Positions 33,760 through 42,199 of a stretch of DNA of 64,000 bases are shown in pieces. Positions within the stretch are counted from its first letter, which is position 1. Every line of letters begins with the position of its first letter. The DNA is taken from contig NZ_MLJO01000021.1 of NCBI RefSeq assembly GCF_001956915.1, positions 52,902 through 116,901 on the forward strand, read 5' to 3'. Made by a program: the position numbers and the translations under genes. The notes beneath the pieces were generated by a model that was given only the letters and a program-made list of their open reading frames with translations, did not search any database and was not told where the DNA came from. The stretch comes from Intrasporangium flavum. GTDB taxonomy: Bacteria; Actinomycetota; Actinomycetes; Actinomycetales; Dermatophilaceae.

Positions 33760-35802
33760 GTGGCGCTGACCACATCCTTGGCAGGCCGGGTTCGAAACAC
33801 GAGCCTCCCGAAGAGCCATGCGCTCCTGCCTCTCCTCGAGGCGATCGTCAACGGCATCCAGGCGATCGACGCGCGGCCCGACGGCTCCGACGAGCCCGGT
33901 CGGATCGATGTGAGGGTGCACCGAGACTCTCAGGCAGAGCTCGATTTTGGCCCAGCCCACCCCGGGCGCGCGCCCATGAAGCCGATCGTCGGCTTCACCA
34001 TCGCGGACGACGGCGTGGGATTCACGGCGCAGAACATGTCCTCTTTCGAGACTTTGGACAGCGACTACAAGTCGAACCTCGGCTGCCGCGGGGTCGGTCG
34101 GCTTCTGTGGCTGAAGGCCTTCGAAAAGGTGTCGGTCCGAAGCGCTTACGAGGACGAAAAGGGGGAACTCCGGGGACGGCAGTTCAAGTTCTCCGTCGAG
34201 CACGAGGTCGAGCATGACGGCGACGCGGACGGATTCGCTCGGCCCGGCGCGGTCGTGAGCCTCGAGGGCTTCAAGAAGTCGTTCCAGCAGCACGCACCCA
34301 AGGGCGTGGATGCCATCGCGCGCGAGGTGTTCGAGCACTGCATCTGGTACTTCCTTCGGCCCGGCGGCGCGCCAGTCGTGACCATCGCGGACGACGATGA
34401 GTCAGTGTCGCTGACCGCCCTGATGGAGGAGTTCGTCGACTCGGCGATGACGTCGTCGACGGTCGAGGTGAAGGGCCAGAAGTTCGACATGCTCAACCTC
34501 CGGCTCAAGGCCACAGCGCGGAACTCCGTGCCCCGTCTTCATTGGTGCGCGGCGAGCCGGGTGGTCATCGAGGAGAATCTGAGCGGGAAGGTGCCGGGAC
34601 TGCACGGCAAACTCAAAGACGATGTCTCAGGTGAGTTCGTCTACGCGTGCTATCTGACCTCGGACTTCCTCGATGAGCGCGTCCGCGCCGACCGCACGGC
34701 CTTCGACATCAGCGACCGCGTCCCTGGTCAGCCACTGATCGACGATCTCTCGCTGGACGACATCCGCGATGCTGTCTTCGAGGAAGTCGGGAGAATCCTG
34801 AAGGACCCCCTCGAGTCGGCCCGTGAGGAGGGTAAGCAGCGAGTCCATGAATTCGTGACCAAGCGCGCGCCGCGATATCGGCCCGTTCTAGCCAAGATCG
34901 AGGAGCGCGGCATCACGGTTGATCCGGCCGTCAAGGACCAGGATCTCGAGCTTCAGCTCCATCGGCATCTGCAGAAGATCGAGTCCGAGGCGTTCGTGCA
35001 GGGGCAGGTGATCTTCGCGGAGGCCGAGGCAGAGCCGGCGGAGGACTACGCGGAGCGACTCGCCGCCTACCTCGCGACCGTCAGTGAGATCAACCAGTCG
35101 GACCTCGCTGCCTACGTCTCGCGCCGCAGGACCGTGCTCGACCTGCTCGGACGGCTGATCCGCGCCGACAAGGACGGGAAGTACAGCCGGGAGGACGCGA
35201 TTCACTCGCTGATCGTGCCGATGCGGACGGAGTCCAACGAGCTCACCTCCGACGCGTCGAACCTGTGGATCATCGACGAGAGGCTCGCGTTCCACGACTA
35301 CCTAGCCTCCGACAAGACGCTGAAGAGCATGCCGGTAACGGGGTCCGAGTCCACCAGGGAGCCCGACATCCTCGCAACGCGGCTCATGGACTCGCCGGTA
35401 CTCGCCGCCGAGGGGCGGAAGTTGCCGCTGCCGTCGATCGTCGTGGTCGAGATCAAACGCCCGATGCGCAAGGACGCCACTGAGGACAAAAACCCGATTC
35501 AGCAGTGCCTCGACTACGTGAAGCGGATACGGGCTGGAGGAGTGCTCACCGCGACGGGGCGGCCCATCCCGCCGACGCAAGACCCGCCGGCGTTCTGCTA
35601 TATCGTCGCCGATCTCACGGACAAGATGATCGAGCGATGCGAGATCTCGAATCTGCGGCCGACCCACGACGGCCTCGGGTACTTCGGCTTCAACGACTCG
35701 GCGAGGGCGTACATCGAGGTCATGAGCTTCGACGGGCTGGTCAACTCGGCCACGGAGCGCAACAGGGCGTTCTTCGACAAGCTGGGCTTGCCGTCCAGCT
35801 AG
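33760..35802 (+). CDS. GHKL (Hsp90-like) ATPase with C-terminal PD-(D/E)XK-like nuclease motif
   Basis: A 680-residue protein. The N-terminal GHKL ATPase fold is complete: N-box LLPLLEAIVNGIQAIDA (about 24-40), G1 box TIADDGVGFT (about 79-88) and G2 box LGCRGVGRLLW (about 107-117). A middle domain (about 200-420) is alpha/beta without known motif. The C-terminal part has the order expected for PD-(D/E)XK nucleases of the Shedu/DUF4263 kind: a conserved Asp in REPDILATR, then SIVVVEIKRPM (ExK, about 570) and QCLDYVKRI after it. I infer ATP-driven conformational control of a nuclease. The GTG at 33760 follows GAGAAGGGGG. The next gene, on the opposite strand, encodes a DUF3800 protein. Confidence 0.8.
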   Translation: MALTTSLAGRVRNTSLPKSHALLPLLEAIVNGIQAIDARPDGSDEPGRIDVRVHRDSQAELDFGPAHPGRAPMKPIVGFTIADDGVGFTAQNMSSFETLDSDYKSNLGCRGVGRLLWLKAFEKVSVRSAYEDEKGELRGRQFKFSVEHEVEHDGDADGFARPGAVVSLEGFKKSFQQHAPKGVDAIAREVFEHCIWYFLRPGGAPVVTIADDDESVSLTALMEEFVDSAMTSSTVEVKGQKFDMLNLRLKATARNSVPRLHWCAASRVVIEENLSGKVPGLHGKLKDDVSGEFVYACYLTSDFLDERVRADRTAFDISDRVPGQPLIDDLSLDDIRDAVFEEVGRILKDPLESAREEGKQRVHEFVTKRAPRYRPVLAKIEERGITVDPAVKDQDLELQLHRHLQKIESEAFVQGQVIFAEAEAEPAEDYAERLAAYLATVSEINQSDLAAYVSRRRTVLDLLGRLIRADKDGKYSREDAIHSLIVPMRTESNELTSDASNLWIIDERLAFHDYLASDKTLKSMPVTGSESTREPDILATRLMDSPVLAAEGRKLPLPSIVVVEIKRPMRKDATEDKNPIQQCLDYVKRIRAGGVLTATGRPIPPTQDPPAFCYIVADLTDKMIERCEISNLRPTHDGLGYFGFNDSARAYIEVMSFDGLVNSATERNRAFFDKLGLPSS

Positions 35803-35820
35803 TCGGACCGCTTTGAGCGG

Positions 35821-36885
35821 TTAGCCGTCGACGGTCGGGTGCATGATCACCCAGGAACTAACGTCGCCCCAAATGGACAGCGGATCAATCATGGGCTGCA
35901 AGTCCTGCCGCAGGGGATGGCTTTCCCCGCGGAGCGCCCGCTCTGCGACAGCACGCCCGACCCCGGCCACTACGTCCGCTACCTGCACTCTGGCGTCGGT
36001 CTTCGAGTCGACCTGATGAATGGCTTTGACGACGACCCCGCCGCCTGCAAGTGAGGGGGCAACAAAGTCGGGCCTTGCCAGGTGGTACTTGATGTACTCG
36101 ATGGTCTTCGGGGTCAGCACCTTCGCCTGGTCGTGCACCACGATCACATCCTGACCAGAACGCTCGCCCCAGTTGCGGGCAGTCTGGCCGATCGCGGAGA
36201 TCACCGGATCAAGGGTTCGGAGCTTCTCACTCGCGTCCAAGCCAGCCTGCTGGCGGGCGAGAGACAGTAGGTGATCGGTTCCTCCCCAGATCATGCAGAT
36301 GATGTTGTTGAGGAGGCCTGAGCACTCCCGGCCCACGGCGATGAGCTGTGCGCGAAGAGTGGCGAGGTGTCTCCGGATCTCGGCTTCGTCGGGCGAGCGG
36401 AGCAGACGGTTGTACGTGTCGAGGGTCTCGTCCCACTTCGGCCCGAGCTCCTCCCCTGCCCGGGAGTACAGGAACATCGCGAGCCGGAGCGCCTGGTCGT
36501 CCGCGTAGATGTCGACTCCAGCCGAGTGCATCTGCTCCTCGACGGTGGAATCGAACAGCTTGCACGTCAGGAAGTAACGCTTCTCCGTCAGGGTGACCAA
36601 CGCATTGCCCGCGACCGCGGGGTGGCGCAGCAGCCACTGCGCGGAGCGCAGATTCTTGGGCCTGAGAAGGTCCTTCGACTTCAACTCCGCCGATTGGGCG
36701 TTCGTCCGATGCCGAAGCTCTGCCATGAGGCTCTCGGCTTGCGCGAGCGCAATGGCCACGCTTCCGTGCGCGAAGACCGTTGAGTGGCCGCCGAACAGGT
36801 TCTCGCCGTCGTTTCCGGACTCGTCACAGGCGACCTCGACCGTCGACGCGGTGCTGCGCATTAAAGTCGACGCGGTGCTGCGCAT
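35821..36885 (-). CDS. DUF3800 (RNase H-fold) protein
   Basis: A 354-residue protein of the DUF3800 family, a predicted RNase H-like nuclease found in mobile and defence islands. The N-terminal VACDESGNDGENLFGGHS carries the first acidic pair (D-E-S-G), AELKSKDLL the conserved Lys region, DVIVVHDQAK a further Asp, and ARVQVADVVAGVGRA the last Asp of the active site. The start lies in a 24-bp tandem duplication, so ATG 36885 and ATG 36861 are both in frame and each begins MRSTAST; GGGAAAGG upstream favours 36885. Convergent with the GHKL gene, 18 bases between stops. Confidence 0.82.
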   Translation of the reverse strand: MRSTASTLMRSTASTVEVACDESGNDGENLFGGHSTVFAHGSVAIALAQAESLMAELRHRTNAQSAELKSKDLLRPKNLRSAQWLLRHPAVAGNALVTLTEKRYFLTCKLFDSTVEEQMHSAGVDIYADDQALRLAMFLYSRAGEELGPKWDETLDTYNRLLRSPDEAEIRRHLATLRAQLIAVGRECSGLLNNIICMIWGGTDHLLSLARQQAGLDASEKLRTLDPVISAIGQTARNWGERSGQDVIVVHDQAKVLTPKTIEYIKYHLARPDFVAPSLAGGGVVVKAIHQVDSKTDARVQVADVVAGVGRAVAERALRGESHPLRQDLQPMIDPLSIWGDVSSWVIMHPTVDG

Positions 36886-36889
36886 TAAA
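36842..36889. repeat. 24-bp perfect tandem duplication across a start codon
   Basis: Two identical 24-bp units (36842-36865, 36866-36889) each contain GTCGACGCGG and the reverse-strand start codon CAT. Because 24 is a multiple of three, the copy adds eight residues without frameshift. Copy number could change translation start or efficiency. Confidence 0.95.
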
Positions 36890-36949
36890 CTTGGACCTTT
36901 CCCTGACGGTACCGGGGGTCAGTCTGCCGCATAGGCTAACCATCCGGCT

Positions 36950-37102
36950 GTGATTTACCGCGCGCCCGGCCGACCACTTGCCGATCACCTACCTCCGATC
37001 GACGCCACGAGCCTTAAGGATGCCTTCCAGATGCTCGCCCTGCCCGCCGGCAGACCGGGAGTCCTGCGCACGAAGGTTTCGGACTGGAAGCCCAGCAGGT
37101 GA
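36950..37102 (+). CDS. Short ORF of uncertain status
   Basis: A possible 50-residue protein from GTG 36950, with AFQMLALPAGRPGVLRTKVS near its end. It lies directly before the HD-like segment of the integrase remnant and codon use is moderately biased, so it may be the upstream half of an older two-gene HD-domain locus that was cut by the island. It might equally be chance. Confidence 0.3.
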   Translation: MIYRAPGRPLADHLPPIDATSLKDAFQMLALPAGRPGVLRTKVSDWKPSR

Positions 37103-37132
37103 GCAGCGTGCCAGATCCGGGATGATTCTCGG

Positions 37133-37585
37133 ATGTGGAGCGAGTCGACGGCTGAGGAGCTTGCGCGGGATTGGATCGCGGGTTCAGGTCACCGTTGGGC
37201 CCATCTGTCGGCCGTCGGTCGGCTTGCTGAGGAGACCAGGGCTCTAGGCGCGAGCATGTCGTCCGCAGTGGTCCAGGCTGCGGGCGCCACCCCACGTCGT
37301 GGCAACTGGCGAGCCAACGTCGGGTGGGCGCAGGCCCTCGCGGCTGCGGGGCTCCCCGAGGGCTTCCACTTCCACGACCTGCGCCACACGGGCAACCACC
37401 TCGTCGCCCAGTCGGGGGCCTCGACGCGAGAGCTGATGCACCGGATGGGGCACTCGACGATGCGGGCCGCACTCATCTACCAGCACGCCACAGAGTCCCG
37501 GTCGCGCGCGCTAGCGGACCGCCTCAACGACCTGGTCGCCGCGCACCGGGGACCCGCGTCGCAGGACGTGGACGACGGCACGTAA
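37133..37585 (+). pseudogene. Chimeric remnant: HD-like N-terminus joined to tyrosine integrase C-terminus
   Basis: The 150-residue frame has two unrelated parts. Residues 1-40 (LARDWIAGSGHRWAHLSAVG) resemble the start of actinobacterial HD-domain proteins. Residues about 58-150 are the end of a phage-type tyrosine recombinase: FHFHDLRHTGNHL (His-x-x-Arg box), LMHRMGHSTMRAAL (third His box) and IYQHAT (Tyr nucleophile). The first catalytic Arg and the arm- and core-binding domains are absent, so it cannot recombine DNA. It ends 89 bases before the right att site, where integrases of such islands lie, so it is the decayed integrase of this element. Confidence 0.8.
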
Positions 37586-37630
37586 TTGCACGTTCGTTGC
37601 ACGCGCCACCAAGGGCTCCGCCCCATAGAT

Positions 37631-37670
37631 AAAGCCGCAGGTCGGGAGACGTGTCCTGACCTGCGGCTTT
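37631..37670. terminator. Terminator between integrase remnant and tRNA-Gly
   Basis: Arms 37631-37647 and 37654-37670 with one wobble and a 6-base loop; the ends AAAGCC/GGCTTT give a short T-run in both directions. It came with the island (attP side) and now ends the tRNA transcript. Confidence 0.8.
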
Positions 37671-37674
37671 GGTG

Positions 37675-37748
37675 TGGAGCGAGCGACGGGAATCGAACCC
37701 GCGTATCCAGCTTGGGAAGCTGGCGCTCTACCATTGAGCTACGCTCGC
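37675..37748 (-). tRNA. tRNA-Gly(CCC), integration site of the island
   Basis: A 74-nt cloverleaf with encoded CCA on the reverse strand: acceptor GCGAGCG/CGCTCGC, anticodon stem CCAGC/GCTGG with loop TTCCCAA (anticodon CCC), T-loop TTCGATT, discriminator T. Its 3' 45 bases (37675-37719) are the right att copy, so integration rebuilt an intact gene. Confidence 0.95.
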
Positions 37749-37856
37749 ACGGGCCGCCGGCAGGTGCCCCGCGAGGGGCGTGAGGCGGCACGCGGCGTCA
37801 GTGTAGCCGACGCTCCACCACCTCCACGCACCGTCTCCCCAAGGCCCGACACCACC

Positions 37857-38288
37857 ATGGACCTCGCCAAGCAGACCGCCCTCGTCGAGCACGCCCGGGC
37901 CCGCGGCGGTGACTCCACGCAGGTCGCGGTCACCCTCGAGCAGTTCTTCGACGGCAACGACTGCGAGTGGTGCATCGCGCCCAACCGCGACGAGTCCATG
38001 CCCCTCGAAGCGGTCCGACGCGTCCTCTTCGCCCTGCGCGAGCAGCCCGAGGTGCACGACGTGCGCGTCGAGCTCGACGCGCTCGAGTTCCAGACCTACC
38101 CCGACGACGAATGGCCCTACGCCAGTGGGGTCGCCGTCATCACGACGCTGATGCCCGAGGAGGTCGACGCCATGACCATCGACGCCGAGACCAGCCCGAG
38201 CGGCGGCCCGTCCACCCAGGTGGACTGGCTCGTCGACGCCCCCGCGATGCCCGACGGCCACCACTACGTCGGGGTGTGGTGGGAATGA
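37857..38288 (+). CDS. Hypothetical protein
   Basis: A 143-residue soluble acidic protein. The N-terminal half reads MDLAKQTALVEHARARGG and VTLEQFFDGNDCEWCIAPN, the C-terminal half DEWPYASGVAVITTLM and VDWLVDAPAMPDGHHYVGVW. It has the look of a small alpha/beta protein and no known motif. Its stop overlaps the start of the SMP-30-like gene (ATGA), so the two are cotranslated. It begins 109 bases after the tRNA-Gly and is outside the island. Confidence 0.7.
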   Translation: MDLAKQTALVEHARARGGDSTQVAVTLEQFFDGNDCEWCIAPNRDESMPLEAVRRVLFALREQPEVHDVRVELDALEFQTYPDDEWPYASGVAVITTLMPEEVDAMTIDAETSPSGGPSTQVDWLVDAPAMPDGHHYVGVWWE

Positions 38289-39145
38289 GCGAGCGCCTCG
38301 TCCGGTCGCGACCCGAGCAGGTCACGGCGCCCCTCTGCTACCACGCCGAGGGCCCCGTCTGGTCGCCGTCGTGGGGCGGACTGCGCTGGGTCGACATGCT
38401 CGCCGGCGACGTCCTGACGCTGCATGCCGACGGCTCGGTGGCCTCCCTCCACGTCGGCGAGGTCGCGGCGTTCGTCCGGCCGCGGACGAGGGGCGGCTAC
38501 GTCGTCGGCACCGAGCGCGGCCTCGCCCTCGCCGACGACCCCGACGCCGAGCCGACGCCGTGGCTGACGCTGTGGGACGACCCGTCGGTGCGGATGAACG
38601 AGGGCGGCTGCGACCCGCAGGGCCGGCTGCTCTGCGGCTCGATGCCCTACGACCGCACCCCGGGCGGCGCCCGCCTCTACCGCGTCGACCCCGACGGACG
38701 CGTCACGACCGTCCTGCCCGACGTCACGATCTCCAACGGCATCGACTTCTCGCCCGACGGCGCCCTCGCCTACTACGACGACACCCCGACCGGGCGCACC
38801 GACGTCTTCGACGTCGTCGACGGCGAGCTGACGGGCCGCCGGCCCTTCCACACCGCCGACGTCGGCCACCCCGACGGACTGGCCGTCGACTCCGCGGGCA
38901 ACGTGTGGGTCGCGCTCAACGGGGCCGGACGCGTCCGCTGCGTGGCGCCGTCGGGCGAGGTGCTCGCCGAGGTCGAGGTGCCGGCGCGGCTCACGACGGC
39001 GTGCGCGTTCGGCGGCGACGACCTGTGCGACCTCTACGTCACGACGTCGCGGGAGAACCTCAGCGAGCCTGAGCCCGAGGCCGGCTCGGTCTTCCGGGTG
39101 CGCGTCGCCGTGCCCGGGCGGCCGGTGCTGCCCTTCGCGGGCTGA
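38285..39145 (+). CDS. SMP-30/gluconolactonase/LRE family protein
   Basis: A 286-residue six-bladed beta-propeller lactonase. The metal-binding residues are seen: Glu in CYHAEGPVWSPSWGGLRWVD (about 20), Asn in VRMNEGGCDPQGRLLCGSM (about 100), Asn/Asp in ISNGIDFSPDGALAYYDDT (about 145) and Asp in GHPDGLAVDSAGNVWVAL (about 195). The family hydrolyses sugar lactones such as gluconolactone using Ca or Zn. Coupled to the preceding hypothetical gene. Confidence 0.9.
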   Translation: MSERLVRSRPEQVTAPLCYHAEGPVWSPSWGGLRWVDMLAGDVLTLHADGSVASLHVGEVAAFVRPRTRGGYVVGTERGLALADDPDAEPTPWLTLWDDPSVRMNEGGCDPQGRLLCGSMPYDRTPGGARLYRVDPDGRVTTVLPDVTISNGIDFSPDGALAYYDDTPTGRTDVFDVVDGELTGRRPFHTADVGHPDGLAVDSAGNVWVALNGAGRVRCVAPSGEVLAEVEVPARLTTACAFGGDDLCDLYVTTSRENLSEPEPEAGSVFRVRVAVPGRPVLPFAG

Positions 39146-39149
39146 CGCC

Positions 39150-40655
39150 TCAGCCGCGGTAGGCCGCGCCACCTCCCGGGGCGTAGGCGTGGAAGCCGCC
39201 ACGACGCGGACGACCTGCCGGCGGGAACGGCGCGGGGCCGGGCTCCGCGTCGTCACCGGCGCCCGGGTCGACGCCGAGCAGGCTGCGCGTCAGGCGCTCG
39301 CCGTCCGACAGCAGCTCGTCGAGGGCGATCCCGAGGTGGTCGTCGGCCGGGGGCTCGTCGGCGATGGCCGCGGCGAGGACGGCTCGGCGCACCAGCTCCT
39401 TGGTGAACGAGGCGGTCGTCCCCTCCGTGCGGGCCGTGGCGGTCGACATCGCCTCGGCGCTGAAGAGGTGCCCGCCGTAGAGGCGCAGCAGCGCGAGGCG
39501 GCCCTCGGCGTCCGGCAGCGGGATCTCGGCCGCGAGGTCGACCCGGCCCGGGCGCTGGGCGAGCGCGACCTCGAGGTCCTCCACCCGGTTGGTCGTCAGC
39601 AGGAACGCGACGTCCGCGTCGGCGTCGAGCCCGTCCAGGGTGTCGAGGACCTCGAAGAGGAGCGGCGACGGGCCCATGCCGAAGGACCGGTCCTCGGCGA
39701 CCAGGTCGCAGTCCTCGAGGACGACGATGGCTGGCTGGTGGGCGCGGGCGATGCTGGCGGCGGCGTGGATGTGGCGCAGCGAGCCACCCGCGAGGAGCAC
39801 GGCGGTCGTGCCCGGGGTGCGGGCGAGCAGGTGGCGGATCGTGTGCGTCTTGCCGGTGCCGGGCGGGCCGTAGAGCAGGACCCCGCGCTTGAGGTGCTGA
39901 CCGGCGTCGCGCAGCCGGCTGCGGTGCTCGCCCATGCCGACGACGTGGTGGACGACCCGGTCGAGCAACCCGTCCGGGAGCACCACGGCGCTCGCGTCGA
40001 CGTCGGGCCTGGGCACGAAGGTGATGCCGGCGAAGCCGTGGCCGAACGGCTCGTCGACGAGGGTGACGACCTTGCCGCGCAGCACGCTCAGCTCGTCCAT
40101 GAGTTCGCGGAGTCGGGTCACGAGGGCGTCGGCGGCGTCGCGGTCGGGCGCGAGCACCTCGAGGCGTCCCTCCTGCCGCCCGTACTGGGGCGCGCTGCCC
40201 TGGACGCGGACGGCGGCAGGGCGGCCCTCGAAGCGCAGCAGCCAGATGCCCGACGTGATGACCTGGCGCACCTGGTCGGCGGCCGGGCCGGTGTCGAGCC
40301 GGTCGTAGTCCACCTGCCCCACCCGGACCGGCCCGCGCGGGCCGTGCTGGAGGATGTCGCCGAGCGTCAGGTGGTGGCGCATGTCGCCGGAGAGGCCGAT
40401 GACCCTGGCGTGCGCGTCGTCCCCGGCGACGGCCTCGAGCGCGAGGTCGGCGTCGACGGCCCGGTGGTGCGGGACCGGCTCGCTGACGACCGGCAGCCCG
40501 GCGGACGGGACGCCGAGGTGCTCGGTGAGGACCGGTTCGAGCGCGTCGCCCCCACTGTCGTCGGGCAGGTCCTCGAGCATCCGCCGGATGAGCCGCTGGA
40601 ACTGGACCGTGAACTCGCGGGTCTGCTCGACCTCGCCCCCTGACTGCTCCGTCAT
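39150..40655 (-). CDS. AAA-family ATPase
   Basis: A 501-residue protein with an N-terminal domain of about 230 residues of unknown fold and a C-terminal AAA module: Walker A GVLLYGPPGTGKTHTIRHLL (about 265), Walker B AIVVLEDCDLV (about 320), sensor 1 VAFLLTTNRVEDLE, and an arginine-finger-like AQRPGRVDLAAEI. The sequence is close to the CDC48/FtsH-like single-AAA proteins of actinobacteria whose partner is unknown. The ATG at 40655 begins MTEQSGGEVEQ. The tail is Gly/Pro-rich. The gene is convergent with the SMP-30 gene, four bases between stops. Confidence 0.85.
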   Translation of the reverse strand: MTEQSGGEVEQTREFTVQFQRLIRRMLEDLPDDSGGDALEPVLTEHLGVPSAGLPVVSEPVPHHRAVDADLALEAVAGDDAHARVIGLSGDMRHHLTLGDILQHGPRGPVRVGQVDYDRLDTGPAADQVRQVITSGIWLLRFEGRPAAVRVQGSAPQYGRQEGRLEVLAPDRDAADALVTRLRELMDELSVLRGKVVTLVDEPFGHGFAGITFVPRPDVDASAVVLPDGLLDRVVHHVVGMGEHRSRLRDAGQHLKRGVLLYGPPGTGKTHTIRHLLARTPGTTAVLLAGGSLRHIHAAASIARAHQPAIVVLEDCDLVAEDRSFGMGPSPLLFEVLDTLDGLDADADVAFLLTTNRVEDLEVALAQRPGRVDLAAEIPLPDAEGRLALLRLYGGHLFSAEAMSTATARTEGTTASFTKELVRRAVLAAAIADEPPADDHLGIALDELLSDGERLTRSLLGVDPGAGDDAEPGPAPFPPAGRPRRGGFHAYAPGGGAAYRG

Positions 40656-40725
40656 GACCCAACGGTAGGTGGTGATGCCGCCGCGCGGGGGTGAGCGGCG
40701 CCCGGACCGACCGGGGCCCGCACGG

Positions 40726-40731
40726 TAGCCT
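40726..40731 (+). promoter_or_regulatory. -10 element of leaderless dcd
   Basis: TAGCCT (TANNNT) lies exactly six bases before the GTG of dcd at 40738, without any ribosome-binding site. Confidence 0.55.
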
Positions 40732-40737
40732 CGACCC

Positions 40738-41316
40738 GTGCTGCTCTCCGACAAGGACATCCGGGCCGAGGTCGACGCCGGTCGCGTCGTGCTCGACCCG
40801 TGGGACGAGAACATGGTCCAGCCGTCGAGCGTCGACGTCCGGCTCGACAAGTTCTTCCGGCTCTTCGACAACCACAAGTACCCCTACATCGACCCGGCGG
40901 CCGAGCAGCCCGAGCTGACGCGCCTCGTCGAGGTGGGCCCCGAGGAGGAGGGTTTCGTCCTGCACCCGGGCGAGTTCGTCCTCGGCTCGACGCTCGAGAC
41001 CGTCACCCTGCCCGACGACCTCGCGGCGCGCGTCGAGGGCAAGAGCTCCCTCGGCCGGCTCGGCCTGCTGACCCACGCGACGGCCGGCTTCGTCGACCCC
41101 GGGTTCTCCGGCCACGTCACGCTCGAGCTGTCGAACGTCGCGACGCTGCCGATCATGCTCTATCCGGGCATGAAGATCGGCCAGCTGTGCTTCTTCCGGC
41201 TCAGCAGCCCGAGCGAGAACCCTTACGGCTCAGGCAAGTACGGCTCGCACTACCAGGGCCAGCGCGGCCCCACCGCGAGCCGGTCGTTCCAGAACTTCCA
41301 CCGGACGCAGGTGTGA
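40738..41316 (+). CDS. dcd: dCTP deaminase
   Basis: A 192-residue enzyme that makes dUTP (in actinobacteria often bifunctional, giving dUMP) for thymidylate synthesis. Residues match the family: [17 protein letters not shown] at the start, [37 protein letters not shown] (nucleotide-binding S-S-x-x-R motif and catalytic Glu region), [14 protein letters not shown] and the C-terminal [17 protein letters not shown]. The length fits exactly. Leaderless GTG start. A GTGA overlap couples it to the next hydrolase gene. Confidence 0.97.
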   Translation: MLLSDKDIRAEVDAGRVVLDPWDENMVQPSSVDVRLDKFFRLFDNHKYPYIDPAAEQPELTRLVEVGPEEEGFVLHPGEFVLGSTLETVTLPDDLAARVEGKSSLGRLGLLTHATAGFVDPGFSGHVTLELSNVATLPIMLYPGMKIGQLCFFRLSSPSENPYGSGKYGSHYQGQRGPTASRSFQNFHRTQV

Positions 41317-42074
41317 GCGCGACGCTCGAGGGCCCGGCCCGCGTCGACGCCCCGCCCACCGAGGACGGCCTCCCGCTCGCGACGCTCGTGTGGCACGCGC
41401 GTCCGGCGGACGCGCGGGTCGTCGTGCTCGTCCTGCACGGCGGCGCCATCGACGGCTTCGAGCCGAACCGGCCGTGGTCGCACAACGTAGCGCGCCTCGT
41501 GCCGTTCGCCCGGGCCCTGGCCACCCGCGTCCCCGGCCCGGTGGCCGTGGCCCGGCTCCGGTTCCGGGTGCGGGGCTGGAACGGCGCCGACGCGATGCCG
41601 GTGCTCGACACGGAGTGGGCCCTGCGCGAGCTGCGCGAGGCCTACCCCGGCGTGCCGATCGGGGTCGTCGGCCACTCGATGGGTGGTCGCACCGCCCTGC
41701 ACGTCGGCAGCGAGCCCGACGTCCGTCTCGTCATCGGCCTCGCGCCGTGGATCGAGCCGGGTGACCCGGCGCCGGGAGCCGCGCAGCGCACTGTCCTCAT
41801 CCACGGCGACCGCGACATCATCTGCGGACTGAGCCGGTCGCGCTCCCTCGTCGAGCGGATGCAGGCCGACGGGCTCGACGCCTCGCTCGTGCGCGTCGAG
41901 CGCGGCGACCACGCGATGCTCGTGCGCTGGCCGCTCTGGACCCGTCTCGTCACCGGCGTGGTGGCGGCCACCTTCGCCGCCGAGCTCGGCCACGCCGAGG
42001 AGCCGCCGACCGGACCCGAGGGGGCCGTCGTGGCCCAGATCGTCCACTCCGGGGGCGTCGTCATCGACATCTGA
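41313..42074 (+). CDS. Alpha/beta hydrolase
   Basis: A 253-residue alpha/beta-fold protein. The nucleophile elbow is [12 protein letters not shown] (Ser about residue 116), the acid [11 protein letters not shown] (Asp about 166) and the His in RGDHAML (about 195). [15 protein letters not shown] near residue 30 is the oxyanion hole. It belongs to the alpha/beta family 5-like (dienelactone-type) hydrolases; substrate unknown. It is translationally coupled to dcd, with no obvious functional link. The last 30 residues extend past the fold. Confidence 0.85.
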   Translation: MSATLEGPARVDAPPTEDGLPLATLVWHARPADARVVVLVLHGGAIDGFEPNRPWSHNVARLVPFARALATRVPGPVAVARLRFRVRGWNGADAMPVLDTEWALRELREAYPGVPIGVVGHSMGGRTALHVGSEPDVRLVIGLAPWIEPGDPAPGAAQRTVLIHGDRDIICGLSRSRSLVERMQADGLDASLVRVERGDHAMLVRWPLWTRLVTGVVAATFAAELGHAEEPPTGPEGAVVAQIVHSGGVVIDI

Positions 42075-42095
42075 GCCCCGACGCGTCCGGCGCGG

Positions 42096-42197
42096 GACGT
42101 GCGCCGTGGCGGAGTTGGCGTGGTGCTCAGGCCTGATCCGCCGCGCGACGTGCGCCGTGGCGGAGTTGGCGCGGTGCTCGGGCCAGATCCGCCGCGT
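42096..42197. repeat. 51-bp tandem direct repeat
   Basis: Two consecutive 51-bp units (42096-42146, 42147-42197) agree in all but a few positions; each begins GACGTGCGCCGTGGC and ends with ATCCGCCGCG. They fill the gap between the hydrolase and lyase stops. The length is a multiple of three but no gene reads through. Confidence 0.9.
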
Positions 42198-42199
42198 TC

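Larger units (their letters stand above)
31451..37719. mobile_element. Integrated genomic island in tRNA-Gly(CCC)
   Basis: A 6.27-kb element flanked by the 45-bp direct repeats. The inner DNA is clearly poorer in GC, with A/T third positions and more frequent lysine codons AAG/AAA than the flanks, and few copies of the GACGCGTC palindrome that is common elsewhere. Contents in order: membrane/coiled-coil protein, unknown protein, GHKL ATPase-nuclease, DUF3800 protein (opposite strand), a short ORF, and an integrase remnant next to the tRNA. The integrase is truncated, so the island should be unable to excise by itself. Confidence 0.88.
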
